DNA from: Diaphorobacter sp. HDW4B
GTDB taxonomy: Bacteria > Pseudomonadota > Gammaproteobacteria > Burkholderiales > Burkholderiaceae_C
NCBI RefSeq assembly: GCF_011305535.1
Contig: NZ_CP049905.1
Span: forward strand, 4,276,001 to 4,340,000
DNA length: 64,000 nucleotides
Direction: 5' to 3'
Numbering within the stretch: the first letter of the stretch is position 1; every line of letters begins with the position of its first letter. The notes under the pieces were generated by a model. That model was not told the origin of the DNA. It made no database searches and saw nothing but the letters and a program-made list of their open reading frames with translations. Made by a program: the position numbers and the translations under genes. Shown here piece after piece: positions 26,520-36,347 of the stretch.

Positions 26520-28367
26520 TCAATCCCCCATTACCACACCCTCACGGCGCGGATCGGCGCCGCCCAGCCACATTTTCTGGCCGTGGATTTCGGCGCGGGT
26601 GATGGCTTGCAGGCCGCTGGTCATGTTCATCTCGCGCACTTCCGCACCGCGTGCGCGCAGGGCGGAGACGGTGGATTCGGGGAAGCGCTTTTCTTCCAGC
26701 ATGGTCGGGCCGTTGAGCGAGCCGAAGTTGGGCAGGTTGATGGCCTGCTGTGGCGTGAGTCCCCAGTTGAAGATGCCGTAGAGCAGCTTGCCGGTGTAGT
26801 GGATGATGATGGCGCCACCGGGGCTGCCGCCGCTCATGAGCAGCTTGTCGTCGGTTTTGTCGAAGACCAGCGTGGGTGCCATCGATGAGCGTGGGCGCTT
26901 GCCAGGTTGCACGCGGTTGGCAATCGGTGCGCCGTTCGCATCCTTGGGGGCAAAGCTGAAGTCGGTCAGCTCGTTGTTGAGCAGAAAGCCCTTGACCATC
27001 TGGCGCGAGCCGAACTGGTCTTCGATGGTGGTGGTCATCGCCACCGCGTTGCCTTGTGCATCGACCACGCTGATGTGGCTGGTGCCATGCTCGATCTGGT
27101 CGGGCATGGGCGCGTAGCTGGTCTTGACCTCACCGGGCTTGCCGGGCTGCGCGACGTTCATGCTCTTGTCGCCGATGAGCTTGGCGCGGCTGGCAAGGTA
27201 GGCCGGATCGACGAGGCTCTTCCAGTTGCCTGCAGGTGGCTGCACGAAGTCGGGGTCGGCCACGTACTGGGCGCGGTCGGCAAAGGCCAGTCGCGCGGCT
27301 TCGTTGTAGAGATACAGCCAGTCGGCGCTGGGCAGTGGGCCGAGCGGATCGCCGGGGCCGGTGAGCCCGTCACCGAGCGGCATGGAGGTGGCATTGGTGT
27401 TCTTGAGGATGCCGAGAATCTGCGCGATGGCGATGGCGCCGGAACTCGGTGGCGGGAAGCCGCACATGCGATAGGTGCGCGCGGCGAGCTGGTAGTCGGT
27501 GCAGAAGGCTTCGCGCTTTTTGGGCTGGTAGGCGGCAAGGTCGGCCAGCGTCATCTGGCCCGGATTGGTCGGGTGGCTGTTGACCTTGTCGACGATGGCC
27601 TTGGCCACTTCGCCTTCGAGCAGCGCCTTGGAGCCGTTCTTTGAAATGTCGGTCAGCACCTTGGCGAGTTCGGGGTTCTTCAGCGTGTGCCCGACCGGCC
27701 ATGGCTTGCCTGCGGCGTCGAAGAAATACACACGTGCCGTGGGATCGTTGGCGAGGTATTTTTCATTCGACAGCAGCGTGTTCAGACGCGCGCTGACCTT
27801 GAAGCCGTTTTCGGCCAGATCGATGGCGGGCTCGAACAGCTTGGCCCAGGGCAGTTTGCCGTGCTCCTTGTGCGCGAGTTCCAGCATGCGCACCACGCCG
27901 GGCACGCCGACCGAGCGACCACCGACCACGCCTTCGATGAAGGGCAGGGGCTTGCCGTCCTTGCCGAGGAAAAGGTTCTCGGTGGCGGCTGCGGGGGCGA
28001 CTTCGCGACCGTCATATGCCTCCACCTTGCTGCCCTGCGCGTGCAGCAAAAATGCACCGCCGCCGATGCCGCTCGATTGCGGCTCGACCAGCGTGAGCAC
28101 CATCTGTACGGCAATCGCCGCATCGAGGGCGCTGCCTCCTGCCTGCAGCACTTTGTAGCCCGCTTCGGTGGCAAGTGGATTGGCCGCAGCCACCGCGAAT
28201 TTCGTCGTCGCCCAGCCGGGCTTTTCGGTGTAGCCGGAGGAACCTTCGGGCTGCAGGGCGGCGGGCGGGAGCTTGAGCGACGGAGTGCCGGAGCAGGCGC
28301 TCAACAAAAGACAGGCAACCGCGATGGGCAGCAGGACGCGATGGGCGCTTCGTGGTGGCTGGGCCAT
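26520..28367 (-). CDS. ggt: Gamma-glutamyltransferase precursor (lipoprotein type)
   Basis: 615 residues. Signal peptide with lipobox LLSAC (Cys25), so probably a membrane-tethered periplasmic or surface enzyme. The autocatalytic Thr is Thr429 in GTSHISVVD, splitting the precursor into subunits of about 46 and 20 kDa; SGIGGGAFLLH, YDGREVAPA and MSGGSPGGAIIIHY (oxyanion region) match the family. It cleaves glutathione and other gamma-glutamyl compounds. AAGGAGAC lies 5 bases before the ATG. It is separated by 112 bp from the xdhC gene upstream and by 132 bp from the Ldh gene downstream. Confidence 0.95.
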   Translation of the reverse strand: MAQPPRSAHRVLLPIAVACLLLSACSGTPSLKLPPAALQPEGSSGYTEKPGWATTKFAVAAANPLATEAGYKVLQAGGSALDAAIAVQMVLTLVEPQSSGIGGGAFLLHAQGSKVEAYDGREVAPAAATENLFLGKDGKPLPFIEGVVGGRSVGVPGVVRMLELAHKEHGKLPWAKLFEPAIDLAENGFKVSARLNTLLSNEKYLANDPTARVYFFDAAGKPWPVGHTLKNPELAKVLTDISKNGSKALLEGEVAKAIVDKVNSHPTNPGQMTLADLAAYQPKKREAFCTDYQLAARTYRMCGFPPPSSGAIAIAQILGILKNTNATSMPLGDGLTGPGDPLGPLPSADWLYLYNEAARLAFADRAQYVADPDFVQPPAGNWKSLVDPAYLASRAKLIGDKSMNVAQPGKPGEVKTSYAPMPDQIEHGTSHISVVDAQGNAVAMTTTIEDQFGSRQMVKGFLLNNELTDFSFAPKDANGAPIANRVQPGKRPRSSMAPTLVFDKTDDKLLMSGGSPGGAIIIHYTGKLLYGIFNWGLTPQQAINLPNFGSLNGPTMLEEKRFPESTVSALRARGAEVREMNMTSGLQAITRAEIHGQKMWLGGADPRREGVVMGD

Positions 28368-28479
28368 GATGTCTCCTTGTGGGCTGACAAACGATGGCTA
28401 CATCCTAAGGGATGGAGATGGCATCCCCAAACCCTTGCGGGCCGCGTGGCGCAGTACGGCGCGTTGGCTGACAGGGAGG

Positions 28480-29589
<1,110 letters not shown>

Positions 29590-29616
29590 TTTCCTGCGGG
29601 AGAAAGGCCCTTGTTG

Positions 29617-30186
29617 TCAGGCGTTTTTGTTCTCGCTGTCGGATTCGTGCGCTTCGTCCTTCTTGCCAAGGCCGATTTTCTTCATCAGCCCGCTCATCAT
29701 TCCGGTCTTTTCGGTGGGCGCGGCTTCGTCTTCGGCGGGGCCGAAGCGGCGCTGCATTTCCTTGTCGAAGCGTTTGAAGAAATCTTCGGCGAGCGATTTG
29801 GCCGCGCCGTCGATCAGCCGTTGGCCGAGCTGCGCAACCTTGCCGCCCACTTGCGCGTTCACCGTGTAGCCCAGCTCGCAGCCTTCGTCGTTGGGCGTGA
29901 GCACCACCTTGGCGCTGCCCTTGCCGAAGCCCGCCGCGCCGCCCTGGCCGTCAAAGGCGATGGTGTAGCTCTTGGGCGGGTCGATGTCGGCGAGCGTGAT
30001 CTGCCCCGAGAACTTGGCCGACACCGGCCCGATCTTGAGCGCCATGCCGATGGCGTACTGGTTCTCGCCCGTGGCCTCGACGCGGTCGCAACCCGGAATG
30101 CAGAGCTTGAGCACTTCGGGATCGTTCAGCGCATCCCATGCCTGCTGCTGGGTGACGGCGAGTTGGCGGCTTGATTGCATGTCCAT
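29617..30186 (-). CDS. coxG: CoxG-like SRPBCC protein
   Basis: 189 residues. The first 150 match the CoxG family: AVTQQQAWDALNDPEVLKLCIPGC, VGPVSAKFSGQ-type strand, and LGYTVNAQVGGKVAQLGQRLIDGAAK. The tail is charged and ends in a helix with MSGLMKKIGLGKKDE. In Oligotropha coxG is needed to anchor CO dehydrogenase at the membrane. AAGGAG precedes the ATG at 30186 by 6 bases. It follows coxE by 20 bp. Confidence 0.92.
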   Translation of the reverse strand: MDMQSSRQLAVTQQQAWDALNDPEVLKLCIPGCDRVEATGENQYAIGMALKIGPVSAKFSGQITLADIDPPKSYTIAFDGQGGAAGFGKGSAKVVLTPNDEGCELGYTVNAQVGGKVAQLGQRLIDGAAKSLAEDFFKRFDKEMQRRFGPAEDEAAPTEKTGMMSGLMKKIGLGKKDEAHESDSENKNA

Positions 30187-30206
30187 GGTGGGCTCCTTCT
30201 CGTCTT

Positions 30207-31463
30207 TCAATTCGACAATGTGGCGGGTGCAGTGGAGATGGCGGTTGATGATTCGCGTTGTTGCGAAAGCAGTTTGGCCAGACTTCCCGCCAGATCCTGA
30301 AGACTCTGCAGGTTGTGCACGGCCAGCATGGCATCGGCCTTGGCGTGCAGTTGCGCGGCACCGCGCGCAAGCGGCGCGTAACCTTCATAACGCAGCAACG
30401 GGTTGAGCCACAACAGCGCGCGGCTGTGGCGTTGGAGCCAGCCAAGCTCCTGCGCCAGTTGCGTGGGCTCGCCGGTGTCAAGGCCATCGCTGATCAGCAG
30501 CACCAGCGTGCGCCTGCCGATCAGTCGGCGTGCATGGTGCTGGCGCAATGCAGTCAGCGATTCACCCAGTCGTGTGCCACCGCCAAAGTCGTTGATGAGC
30601 GCATTGCTGGCATGCAGCATCTCGTCCGGGTCGCGCATCGCAAAGGCGGGCGTCAGATCGGTCAGGCCTGTGCCGAATGCAAACACATCGCGCTGAACCC
30701 GGTGGCCGTTCACATCGCGCGTGGCGGCATGCAGAAAGGCCAGCAGCAGACGCGCATAGCGCTCCATCGAACCCGACACATCCACCAGCACCAATAGCGG
30801 CAAGGGCCGACGCTGGCGCTGCAGTCGCGGCAGGCGCAGGATCTCGCCGCCCGTACGAGCGGCTTCGCGCATCACGCCGGGCCAATGCGGTCGGTGGCCG
30901 CGTGTGCCGGGTTGCATGCGGCGCGTGGCAAAGCTGGGAACGGGCAGGGCGATGTCGCGCGCGAGCCGTTCGACGAGTTTGAATTCGCTGGCGCTGAGTG
31001 CGTTGAAATCGGCGTGCTTCAAACGCTGCATGTCGCTGGCGGTCATCGCGGCATCGAACTGCAGCTTGTCTTCTTTGACGGGCTCGGCTTTGGACTGCGG
31101 GCGTGGCGGCGCAAGCGCTTCGCTTACGCGCGGTTTGCGCGGAGTCGGTTCGGGGCGCGTCTCGGCGCGCGGCAGCATTTGCGCGAGCAGCTTGTTGGCG
31201 ATGTCCGGGTTGCGAAACATCGCGTCAAACAGCTCGGTGAACACGGCACGGTCCTGCTCGCGGCTGACGAAAACGGTTTGCAGCGCGGCTTGCAGATCGC
31301 TCTTTGCTTCGATGCCCACCAACCGCGCGGCATCGCAGGCGAGGCCGATGCGCGCGCTGTCGAGCGGCACGCCTGCGCGGCGCAATGCGCGACCGAAAGC
31401 CAGAATCTGCTCAGGCAGTTTGCCGTGGCGCGCATCACCCAGCGGGGAGGCGTGCGTGCTCAT
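30207..31463 (-). CDS. coxE: CoxE-like von Willebrand factor A domain protein
   Basis: 418 residues. The C-terminal half carries a vWA domain with a MIDAS motif DVSGSMERY and the downstream FGTGLTDLT and ISDGLDTGE elements. The N-terminal half is helical. CoxE works with the MoxR-like ATPase CoxD to assemble the Mo-Cu or Mo active site in the Oligotropha system. Its start overlaps the coxD stop by 4 bp, so the pair should be made together. Confidence 0.93.
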   Translation of the reverse strand: MSTHASPLGDARHGKLPEQILAFGRALRRAGVPLDSARIGLACDAARLVGIEAKSDLQAALQTVFVSREQDRAVFTELFDAMFRNPDIANKLLAQMLPRAETRPEPTPRKPRVSEALAPPRPQSKAEPVKEDKLQFDAAMTASDMQRLKHADFNALSASEFKLVERLARDIALPVPSFATRRMQPGTRGHRPHWPGVMREAARTGGEILRLPRLQRQRRPLPLLVLVDVSGSMERYARLLLAFLHAATRDVNGHRVQRDVFAFGTGLTDLTPAFAMRDPDEMLHASNALINDFGGGTRLGESLTALRQHHARRLIGRRTLVLLISDGLDTGEPTQLAQELGWLQRHSRALLWLNPLLRYEGYAPLARGAAQLHAKADAMLAVHNLQSLQDLAGSLAKLLSQQRESSTAISTAPATLSN

Positions 31464-32401
31464 GGCGACGCCTGTTCGGGGGCAAGCAATTCGGCCGCCA
31501 GCTCGCGCGTAAGCGCGGCCACATCGTCACGTTGCTTGAACAGAATGCCTGCGGTGCTGGTGACGATTTCGGGGTCGAGCGTGAGCGTGTCGAGCGCCAC
31601 CAGCGCCTTGGCCCATTCCACGCTTTCGGCAATGGCGGGCGTGCGTTGGAAGGCGCTGGAAAACGGCTGGCTGCGCAGGCGATTGACGAACTGCGCGACC
31701 TGTTCGGTCAGTGCCGCGCTGGCCTGTGGCACCAGTGCGCGCAGGATTTCCAGTTCACGTTCGCGGTCGGGATAGTCGAGCCAGTGATAGAGGCAGCGGC
31801 GCTTGACGGCATCGTTCAACTCGCGCGTGCGGTTGCTGGTGAGAATCGTGAGCGGCGTGCTGGCCGCGCGAATCGTGCCGAGTTCGGGAATCGTGACCTG
31901 GTACTCACCCAGATATTCGAGCAGAAACGCTTCGAACGGCTCGTCCGCACGATCCACCTCGTCGATGAGCAGCACCGCGCCAGGCAGCGGCGCTTGCAAT
32001 GCCTGCAGCAAGGGGCGGCGGATCAGATAACGCTGCTGGTAGATTTCGCGTTCGAGTTCGTGCACGCCTTCGCTGCCCGCATGCAGGCTTTCCGCCGCGC
32101 GCATGTGCAGCATCTGCGCGGCGTAGTTCCATTCATAGAGCGCATCGCGCAGTTCCATGCCGTCGTAGCATTGCAGGCGGATCAGCTCGCGTTGCAACGC
32201 TTTGGCAAGTGCCTTTGCCAGCTCCGTCTTGCCCACGCCCGGCTCGCCTTCGAGCAACAAGGGTCGCTGCAGTTTGATGGCCAGAAACACGGCGGTCGCG
32301 AGTTGCCGGTCCGCAAAATAACCCGCGTTCGCCAGTGCTTGCACCACGCCGTCGATGGAATCAAAAAAAGCAGTCGATGCCGTGGTGTGTGCTTCGCTCA
32401 T
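31460..32401 (-). CDS. coxD: CoxD-like MoxR-family AAA+ ATPase
   Basis: 313 residues. Walker A GEPGVGKTE (52-60), Walker B LLIDEVDRADEPFEAFLLE, sensor LTSNRTRELNDAVKRRC. The family is a chaperone-like ATPase acting with a vWA partner, here coxE immediately downstream with a 4-bp overlap. In Oligotropha CoxD is required to build the CuSMoO2 centre. A form II enzyme like this one may need it only for sulfuration or refolding. 61 bp separate it from the coxM stop. Confidence 0.93.
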   Translation of the reverse strand: MSEAHTTASTAFFDSIDGVVQALANAGYFADRQLATAVFLAIKLQRPLLLEGEPGVGKTELAKALAKALQRELIRLQCYDGMELRDALYEWNYAAQMLHMRAAESLHAGSEGVHELEREIYQQRYLIRRPLLQALQAPLPGAVLLIDEVDRADEPFEAFLLEYLGEYQVTIPELGTIRAASTPLTILTSNRTRELNDAVKRRCLYHWLDYPDRERELEILRALVPQASAALTEQVAQFVNRLRSQPFSSAFQRTPAIAESVEWAKALVALDTLTLDPEIVTSTAGILFKQRDDVAALTRELAAELLAPEQASP

Positions 32402-32462
32402 ACCGGATCAGCGGGTTGCCCCGTCGTCAATGTTCAAGTCACTGTTCAAATCAATGACCAAA

Positions 32463-33257
32463 TCAATGTCCAAGGGCCTTGTCCACCGCGCGTTGCGTCT
32501 GCACGCTGATCAGGTTGGCGCGGTAGGCGGCGGAGCCGTGCAGGTCGCTGCTCAGCTCGCTGTCGTCGATCTTCACGCTGGCGGCGGAGGCGGCAGAGAA
32601 GTCCTTGTTCAGCGCTGCTTCTAGCCCTTCATGGCGGAACACGCCGTTGCCGCCACCCGTGACCGCCACGCGCACGCCGTCGGCCGTTTGCGCGACGAAC
32701 ACACCGATCAACGCGAAGCGTGACGCGGGTTGCTTGAACTTCATGTAGGCCGCGCGTTCGGCCATGGGAAAGCGGATGGCGGTGATCAGCTCGTCCTCGT
32801 CCAGCGCGGTCGTGAACATGCCCTGAAAAAAGTCGTCCGCTTCCATTGCGCGCTTGGTGGTGACGATGGTTGCGCCGAGCCCCAGCACCGCGCACGGGTA
32901 GCACGCAGAGGGATCGTTGTTGGCAACCGATCCGCCCAGCGTGCCCATGGCGCGCACCTGGCGGTCTCCGATGTGGGCGGCCAGGTCGGCGAGCGCGGGA
33001 ATCGCAGCCAGCACATCCTGGCTTGCAGCCACTTCGGCGTGCCGCGTCATCGCGCCGATCACGAGGTGGTCGCCGTCTCTGCGAATGCCGGACAACTCCG
33101 TGATCGCGCCGAGGTCGGCCAGCGTTTCGGGGCTGGACAGGCGCAGCTTCATCGAGGCGAGCAGCGTCTGGCCACCGGCCAGCAGTTTGGCACCCGAGGC
33201 GGCGAGCTGGGCTGCGTCGGTCAGTGAAGCGGGGCGTTGGTAGTCGAATGCGTACAT
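32463..33257 (-). CDS. coxM: FAD-binding subunit of form II CO-dehydrogenase-type molybdenum hydroxylase
   Basis: 264 residues. FAD-binding signatures: AGGQTLLASMKLRL (about 24-37) and the pyrophosphate loop MGTLGGSVANNDPSACYP (about 104-121). The medium subunit passes electrons from the iron-sulfur subunit to FAD and the quinone pool. The ATG at 33257 gives the standard start MYAFDYQRP; longer in-frame readings run into coxL. It follows coxL by 29 bp, in the S-L-M order of form II clusters. Confidence 0.94.
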   Translation of the reverse strand: MYAFDYQRPASLTDAAQLAASGAKLLAGGQTLLASMKLRLSSPETLADLGAITELSGIRRDGDHLVIGAMTRHAEVAASQDVLAAIPALADLAAHIGDRQVRAMGTLGGSVANNDPSACYPCAVLGLGATIVTTKRAMEADDFFQGMFTTALDEDELITAIRFPMAERAAYMKFKQPASRFALIGVFVAQTADGVRVAVTGGGNGVFRHEGLEAALNKDFSAASAASVKIDDSELSSDLHGSAAYRANLISVQTQRAVDKALGH

Positions 33258-33286
33258 GGTCTTTGACTCCTTCTTCCTGCTTCTGC

Positions 33287-35659
33287 TTAGGCTTTGGCCG
33301 CTTGAATGGCTTCCCACACACGCGAGGGCGATGCGGGCATGTCGAAGTCCTGCACGCCGAGCGGATGCAGCGCGTCGAGCACGGCGTTGATCACGGCAGG
33401 CGGCGATCCGATCGCGCCGGCCTCGCCGCAGCCCTTGGTGCCGAGCGGATTGTGCGTGCAGGGCGTGCACACGGTGTCGAGCTTGAACTCGGGGAAATCA
33501 TCGGCGCGCGGCATGGCGTAGTCCATGAAGCTGCCGGTGATGAGCTGGCCCGTTTCGCGGTCATACACGCAGTTTTCCAGCAGCGCCTGGCCGATGCCCT
33601 GCACGATGCCGCCATGCACCTGGCCTTCCACGATCATCGGGTTGATGATGGTGCCGAAGTCGTCCACCGCAGAGAAGCGGTCGATGCGCACCACGCCGGT
33701 TTGCGGGTCGATTTCCACTTCGCAGATGTAGGTGCCTGCCGGGTAGGTGAAGTTGGTCGGGTCGTAGAACGCGGTCTCGTTCAGGCCCGGCTCCAGCGTG
33801 GCGAGCGGGTAGTTGTGCGGCACGTAGGCCGTGAGTGCAATCTGGGCGAAGGGGATCTTTTTGTCGGTCCCCTTCACCACAAACTCTCCTCCCGAGAAGT
33901 CGATGTCGGCATCGCTGGCTTCCATCAGGTGCGCGGCGATTTTCTTGGCCTTGGCCTCGATCTTGTCGAGCGCTTTCATGATGGCCGCGCCGCCCACGCT
34001 GATCGAGCGCGAGCCATACGTTCCCATGCCGAAGGGCACGCGGCCCGTGTCGCCATGCACCACGTCCACGTTCTCGACCGGAATGCCCAGACGCCCCGCG
34101 ACGACCTGCGCGAAGGTGGTTTCGTGACCCTGTCCGTGGCTGTGCGATCCGGTGAACACGGTGACCGTGCCGGTGGGATGCACGCGCACTTCGCCGCATT
34201 CGAACAGGCCCGCACGCGCGCCCAATGCGCCCGCGATGTTGGAAGGCGCGAGTCCGCAGGCTTCGATGTAGCTGGAGTAGCCGATGCCGCGCTTCAGGCC
34301 CTTGGCTTCGCTGGCTTTGCGGCGCGCTTCAAAGCCGGCCACGTCGGCCAGTTTTTCGGCCTTGTCGATGCAGGCGTTGTAGTCGCCCACGTCGTATTGC
34401 AACGCCACAGGTGTTTGATACGGAAACTGCGTGATGAAGTTGCGCCTGCGGATTTCGGCCTGCGACAGGCCCAGTTCCCAGCCGCATCGGCTCACCAAGC
34501 GCTCCAGCAGATAAGTGGCTTCCGGCCGACCCGCGCCGCGATACGCATCGACCGGCGTGGTGTTGGTGAACCACGAGTCGACCACCACATGAATCTGCGG
34601 ACAGGTGTATTGCCCGGCCAGCAGCGTGGCGTAGAGAATCGTCGGAATCGCGGTCGAGAACGTGGACAGGTAAGCGCCCAGATTCGCGTCGGTATGCACG
34701 CGCATGGCGATGAATTTGCCGTCCTTGTCCATCGCCATTTCAGCGTGGCTCACATGGTCGCGACCATGGGCATCCGAGAGGAAAGCCTCGCTGCGATCCG
34801 AGGTCCATTTGATGTTGCGGTTGAGCTGCTTGGACGCCCAGGTCAGCGCCACATCTTCGGCATACAGATAGATCTTGGAGCCAAAGCCGCCGCCCACATC
34901 GGGCGCGATCACGCGCACGCGGCTTTCGGGCAGATTCAGCACGAACGCGGTGAGCAGCAGGCGCTCCACATGCGGATTCTGGTTGGCCACATAGAGCGTG
35001 TATTCGTCGCTCGCGCGGTTGTACGAGGCACTGACCGCGCGCGGCTCCATCGCATTGGGCACGAGGCGGTTGTTCACCAGATCGAGCTTGGTGACATGCG
35101 CTGCATTCGCAAAGGCTGCATCCACGGCGGACTTGTCCCCCAGTTCCCAGTGGTAGCACTGGTTGTCGGGCGCAACGTCGTGCAGGGCAGGGCCTTTCTT
35201 CGCATCGCTGACATGCACGACCGCGTCCAGCGCTTCGTATTCCACGTACACGGCTTCGGCCGCGTCACGCGCTTGCTGCAGTGTTTCGGCCACGACCATC
35301 GCCACATGGTCGCCCACATAGCGTGCCTTGCCGATGGCGAGAATCGGATGCGGTGGTTCCTTCATCGGCTCGCCGTTGCTGCTGGTGATCAGCCAGCCGC
35401 AGGGCAGGCCGCCCATCTTGCCGTCGATGTCCTTGCCCGAGAACACCTTGATCACGCCGGGCATGCTCTCGGCAATCGTGCCATCCACCTTCTTGATATG
35501 GGCGTGCGCATGCGGCGAGCGCACGAACACTGCATGCGCCTGACGCGCCATGGTGATGTCGTCGGTGTACTGACCCGCGCCGGTCAGAAAGCGGTAGTCC
35601 TCCTTGCGCAGAACGGCCTCGCCGATGTGCGGCAGCTTGGAGATGTCGGTGGCTCCCAT
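33287..35659 (-). CDS. coxL: Molybdopterin large subunit, form II CoxL type
   Basis: 790 residues of the xanthine-oxidase-family large subunit. The active-site motif reads AYRGAGR at 372-378, the form II signature, not the AYxCSFR of true (form I) CO dehydrogenases. Other Moco-binding segments are visible: DVGGGFGSKIYLYAED (about 249-264), GSHSHGQGHETTFAQ and the late GTKGCGEAGAIGSPPA with the catalytic Glu. Form II enzymes are often not CO oxidisers and may hydroxylate aldehydes or N-heterocycles. Runs between coxS (24 bp upstream) and coxM. Confidence 0.94.
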   Translation of the reverse strand: MGATDISKLPHIGEAVLRKEDYRFLTGAGQYTDDITMARQAHAVFVRSPHAHAHIKKVDGTIAESMPGVIKVFSGKDIDGKMGGLPCGWLITSSNGEPMKEPPHPILAIGKARYVGDHVAMVVAETLQQARDAAEAVYVEYEALDAVVHVSDAKKGPALHDVAPDNQCYHWELGDKSAVDAAFANAAHVTKLDLVNNRLVPNAMEPRAVSASYNRASDEYTLYVANQNPHVERLLLTAFVLNLPESRVRVIAPDVGGGFGSKIYLYAEDVALTWASKQLNRNIKWTSDRSEAFLSDAHGRDHVSHAEMAMDKDGKFIAMRVHTDANLGAYLSTFSTAIPTILYATLLAGQYTCPQIHVVVDSWFTNTTPVDAYRGAGRPEATYLLERLVSRCGWELGLSQAEIRRRNFITQFPYQTPVALQYDVGDYNACIDKAEKLADVAGFEARRKASEAKGLKRGIGYSSYIEACGLAPSNIAGALGARAGLFECGEVRVHPTGTVTVFTGSHSHGQGHETTFAQVVAGRLGIPVENVDVVHGDTGRVPFGMGTYGSRSISVGGAAIMKALDKIEAKAKKIAAHLMEASDADIDFSGGEFVVKGTDKKIPFAQIALTAYVPHNYPLATLEPGLNETAFYDPTNFTYPAGTYICEVEIDPQTGVVRIDRFSAVDDFGTIINPMIVEGQVHGGIVQGIGQALLENCVYDRETGQLITGSFMDYAMPRADDFPEFKLDTVCTPCTHNPLGTKGCGEAGAIGSPPAVINAVLDALHPLGVQDFDMPASPSRVWEAIQAAKA

Positions 35660-35683
35660 GTCATGTCTCCTTGTGTTGGAAGA

Positions 35684-36157
35684 TCAGGAGCCGGTCGCCA
35701 TGGCTTTTTTGCCCTGGACCACAGCTTTGACGATGTTCTGATAACCCGTGCAGCGGCACAGATTGCCTTCGAGCAGCTCGCGGATTTCGCCTTCGTCCGC
35801 GTTCGGGTGGGTGCGGCACAGATCGACCGCGCTCATCACCATGCCCGGCGTGCAGAAGCCGCATTGCAGACCGTGGCACTGCTTGAAGGCCGCCTGCATC
35901 GGATGCATGGTGCCGTCCGGTGCGGCCATGCCTTCAATCGTGGTGATCTGTGCGCCATCGTGCATGACGGCCAGGGTGTTGCATGATTTGATCGCCTTGC
36001 CATTCACATGCACGGTGCAGGCGCCGCATTGCGCGGTGTCGCAGCCCACATGTGTGCCTGTGAGCATCAGATGCTCGCGAATGGCCTGCACCAGCAGGGT
36101 GTTGGGGGGGACGTCAACGCTGGCAGCTTTGCCGTTGACCGTGAATTGCACTTTCAT
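35684..36157 (-). CDS. coxS: [2Fe-2S] subunit of form II CO-dehydrogenase-type molybdenum hydroxylase
   Basis: 157 residues, first gene of the cluster. Plant-ferredoxin-type cluster ligands Cys39, Cys44, Cys47 and Cys59 are followed by the helical cluster with Cys99, Cys102, Cys134 and Cys136 ([17 protein letters not shown]). It relays electrons from the molybdenum site to FAD. AGGAG lies 8 bases ahead of the ATG at 36157; an upstream in-frame start would add 23 residues lacking family match. A 190-bp region separates it from the divergent GAF/Fis regulator. Confidence 0.96.
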   Translation of the reverse strand: MKVQFTVNGKAASVDVPPNTLLVQAIREHLMLTGTHVGCDTAQCGACTVHVNGKAIKSCNTLAVMHDGAQITTIEGMAAPDGTMHPMQAAFKQCHGLQCGFCTPGMVMSAVDLCRTHPNADEGEIRELLEGNLCRCTGYQNIVKAVVQGKKAMATGS

Positions 36158-36347
36158 CGGGGTTGTCTCCTGTGCAGCGGCCTCTGTGGTGGGGCCTTGA
36201 TGATTCTCGGATTGCGAAACGAACAACGCCCTTCATGCTGATCAGCTTCGAATACCCTCAGATCAGGCAAAACCCTCACAAGCCATTTCCGGACATCGAA
36301 TATTCTCAAAATGGAACACATCAGCGGCATGCCTGAGCGGCCTGCAC

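Noticed and set aside
33287-35659. Form I aerobic CO dehydrogenase
   Set aside because: The active-site loop reads AYRGAGR rather than AYxCSFR, and the gene order is S-L-M.
33224-35986. 920-codon open frame on the plus strand opposite coxL and coxS
   Set aside because: Antisense shadow: it spans two real genes and their intergenic gap with no ribosome site and no recognisable domain.
36158-36347. Sigma-54 promoter between coxS and the GAF/Fis regulator
   Set aside because: Sequences such as TGGAAC and TGGCTT occur, but none has GC correctly placed at -12, and the regulator has no sigma-54 ATPase domain.
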